Both the position numbers and the translations under genes were made by a program. A stretch of DNA of 7,705 bases. Source: a bacterium (GTDB lineage: Bacteria; Omnitrophota; Gorgyraeia; Gygaellales; UBA12090). The stretch spans positions 1-7,705 of the forward strand of contig SCPY01000281.1 in NCBI GenBank assembly GCA_004299495.1, in the 5' to 3' direction. Shown here piece by piece: positions 6,717 to 7,705 of this stretch. The stretch's first letter is position 1. Each line of letters opens with the position of its first letter. A model generated the notes under the pieces. It worked only from the letters and a program-made list of their open reading frames with translations, made no database searches and was not told the DNA's origin.

Positions 6717-6738
6717 ATCTGCCGGCTTTATGGCAGAT
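6717..6738. repeat. Short hairpin after the sugar transferase gene
   Basis: ATCTGCC (6717-6723) and GGCAGAT (6732-6738) form a perfect 7-bp stem with an 8-nt loop, 20 nt after the transferase stop. There is no T-run after it, so it is not a standard intrinsic terminator. It may stabilise the 3' end of the transcript. Confidence 0.45.
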
Positions 6739-6774
6739 TACGCCTAACCTGATGTAAATTAAGCAATTTCGTCC

Positions 6775-6803
6775 TTGACAAAAGGCGTTTTTGGTGTTAT
6801 ATT
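6775..6803 (+). promoter_or_regulatory. Sigma-70-type promoter of the histidine kinase gene
   Basis: TTGACA (6775-6780) is a perfect -35 element. A 17-bp spacer follows, then TATATT (6798-6803), a good -10 element. Transcription would start near 6810 and leave a leader of about 40 nt before the kinase ATG. The match suggests housekeeping expression, in contrast to the sigma-54 promoter of the gene before it. Confidence 0.75.
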
Positions 6804-6851
6804 TTTAGTAATTAGGCACAGAATACCTTGCTCAACCCAAATAAATTCATA

Positions 6852-7705
6852 ATGAGCCAGATAAAAATAGCCGATAAAACCGAAACCGCCTTTATGTATA
6901 AGGATTTCCTAAACCGCGCCCTCAAGGACATAATGGCGCTGGTCCGCGCGGAGTGTGGCTCGCTCTTTTTGTTTGATTCTCAAAACAAAGAGCTGGTGAT
7001 GAATTCATTCTACAATTCAAGCCCCCTGCATATCATCGGCCTGAAACACCATTTAGGAGAAGGCGTCAGCGGCAAAGTGGCGGACATACTGGCCCCGGTC
7101 CTGGTTAAGGACATAGACTCGGACTCCCGCTTCAGCCGTAACGGCTTCAGCCACTACCGCACCAAATCATTTATTTCCATACCTATTGTCTGCGCTCAAG
7201 AGCTCTTGGGCCTGATAAACGTAACCGATAAGGCAAACGGCGGGCCATTTTCCGAAGATGACTTAAGCGGCGCGGTGGTAATAGCAAAATACGCGGCGCT
7301 GGCCTTAGAAAACATCATCCGGTACTCGGATATAAAAAAGGAAAAGGAAATACTCGCCAAGCAGAAACTTTGCCTGGAGAAATACGCCTCGGTAGGGAAG
7401 CTGGCGGCGGGCATCGTCCACGAGATCAATAACCCGCTTGACGGAATCATCCGCTACACCAACATGCTGCTTCATCAAAGCGGCGTTAATACCGTCATCC
7501 GCGAATATCTGACAGAGGTAAAAAAAGGGCTGGGCCGGATTGCCAACATCACCAAATCGCTTTTAGAATTCTCTCACCAGGTTAACTCTAACGCCGCGGA
7601 AACGAGAAAATACATAGATATTCACGAGCTCATCGCGGAGGCGCTCGACCTGCTCGGCAGCCACAGCGCCTTTAGCAAAATCAAGCTCATCAAGCAGTTT
7701 AGCCA
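6852..7705 (+). CDS. GAF-domain sensor histidine kinase (3' partial)
   Basis: The frame from ATG 6852 stays open to the window end (284 complete codons), so the C-terminus is missing. Residues ~14-160 form a GAF sensory domain: CGSLFLFDSQNKEL near the start, LGEGVSGKVA at 68-77, KSFISIPIV at 105-113, then LLGLINVTDK and FSEDDL. A charged helical linker leads to the HisKA dimerisation domain (~182-245), whose H-box GKLAAGIVHEINNPLDG carries the phospho-accepting His190. The sequence ends before the N-box of the ATP-binding domain. No membrane helix is present, so the kinase should be cytosolic and sense a small ligand or partner through GAF. The H-box is of the HEINNPL kind seen in NtrB-like kinases, including PrsK of PEP-CTERM systems, which often partner sigma-54-dependent regulators. 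PrsK itself has an N-terminal membrane region that is absent here. No convincing ribosome-binding site precedes ATG 6852; an in-frame TTG at 6828 is less likely. The partner regulator is not in view. Confidence 0.92.
   Translation, partial: MSQIKIADKTETAFMYKDFLNRALKDIMALVRAECGSLFLFDSQNKELVMNSFYNSSPLHIIGLKHHLGEGVSGKVADILAPVLVKDIDSDSRFSRNGFSHYRTKSFISIPIVCAQELLGLINVTDKANGGPFSEDDLSGAVVIAKYAALALENIIRYSDIKKEKEILAKQKLCLEKYASVGKLAAGIVHEINNPLDGIIRYTNMLLHQSGVNTVIREYLTEVKKGLGRIANITKSLLEFSHQVNSNAAETRKYIDIHELIAEALDLLGSHSAFSKIKLIKQFS

Noticed and set aside
6717..6738. Hairpin as an intrinsic terminator of the transferase gene
   Set aside because: No T-run follows the stem; the next bases are TACGCCTAACC, so it was listed only as a hairpin.
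6815..6831. Second sigma-54-like site (GGCAC ... TTGC) before the histidine kinase
   Set aside because: The GG and GC are 13 bases apart instead of 10, which sigma-54 does not tolerate; a good sigma-70 promoter lies just upstream.
6828..6851. TTG at 6828 as an upstream start of the histidine kinase
   Set aside because: It has no ribosome-binding site and adds only eight residues outside the GAF domain; ATG 6852 is simpler.

Overview
The window looks like a chromosomal piece from a Gram-negative (diderm) bacterium of moderate GC content. A secretin, a signal peptide-bearing outer-membrane system and a PEP-CTERM-like sorting signal all point that way. The gene style (compact secretion operon, few Shine-Dalgarno sites, PEP-CTERM-type features) would suit an uncultured environmental lineage such as Omnitrophota. 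That placement is inference from general impression; no marker gene in the window proves it.

Positions 1-5442 hold five tightly packed plus-strand genes of a type II secretion / type IV pilus-like machine: a GspM/PilO-like inner-membrane protein (5' end cut by the window), a GspC/PilP-like protein, a short GspD/PilQ secretin, the GspE/PilB ATPase and the GspF/PilC platform protein. Junctions are 3 nt, ATGA overlap, 13 nt and ATGA overlap, so this is one operon whose start lies before the window. The order matches pilO-pilP-pilQ followed by the ATPase and platform genes. No pseudopilins or prepilin peptidase are visible here.

Positions 5443-5848 are an AT-rich control region. It contains a nested inverted repeat (5480-5536), a perfect 9-bp dyad followed by a T-run (5539-5577), a textbook sigma-54 promoter (GG-N10-GC at 5680-5693) and a possible 42-codon small gene (5710-5838).

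Positions 5849-6697 encode a monotopic sugar-phosphate transferase (initiating enzyme of exopolysaccharide synthesis). Its N-terminal ~90 residues look like a miniature PEP-CTERM protein: a signal-peptide-like helix, a short charged linker, then Pro-Glu-Pro, a hydrophobic stretch and a basic cluster. This apparent fusion of an exosortase-type sorting signal to the enzyme is the most unusual item in the window.

Positions 6698-6851 are a spacer with a hairpin and a near-consensus sigma-70 promoter. From 6852 to the end of the window a soluble GAF-domain histidine kinase is encoded; its ATP-binding domain runs off the edge. The kinase resembles the NtrB/PrsK type that commonly works with sigma-54 activators. 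A reasonable model, which is inference, is that the kinase and a regulator encoded beyond the window control the sigma-54 promoter of the sugar transferase, tying polysaccharide synthesis to a PEP-CTERM sorting system, while the secretion operon upstream is a separate unit.
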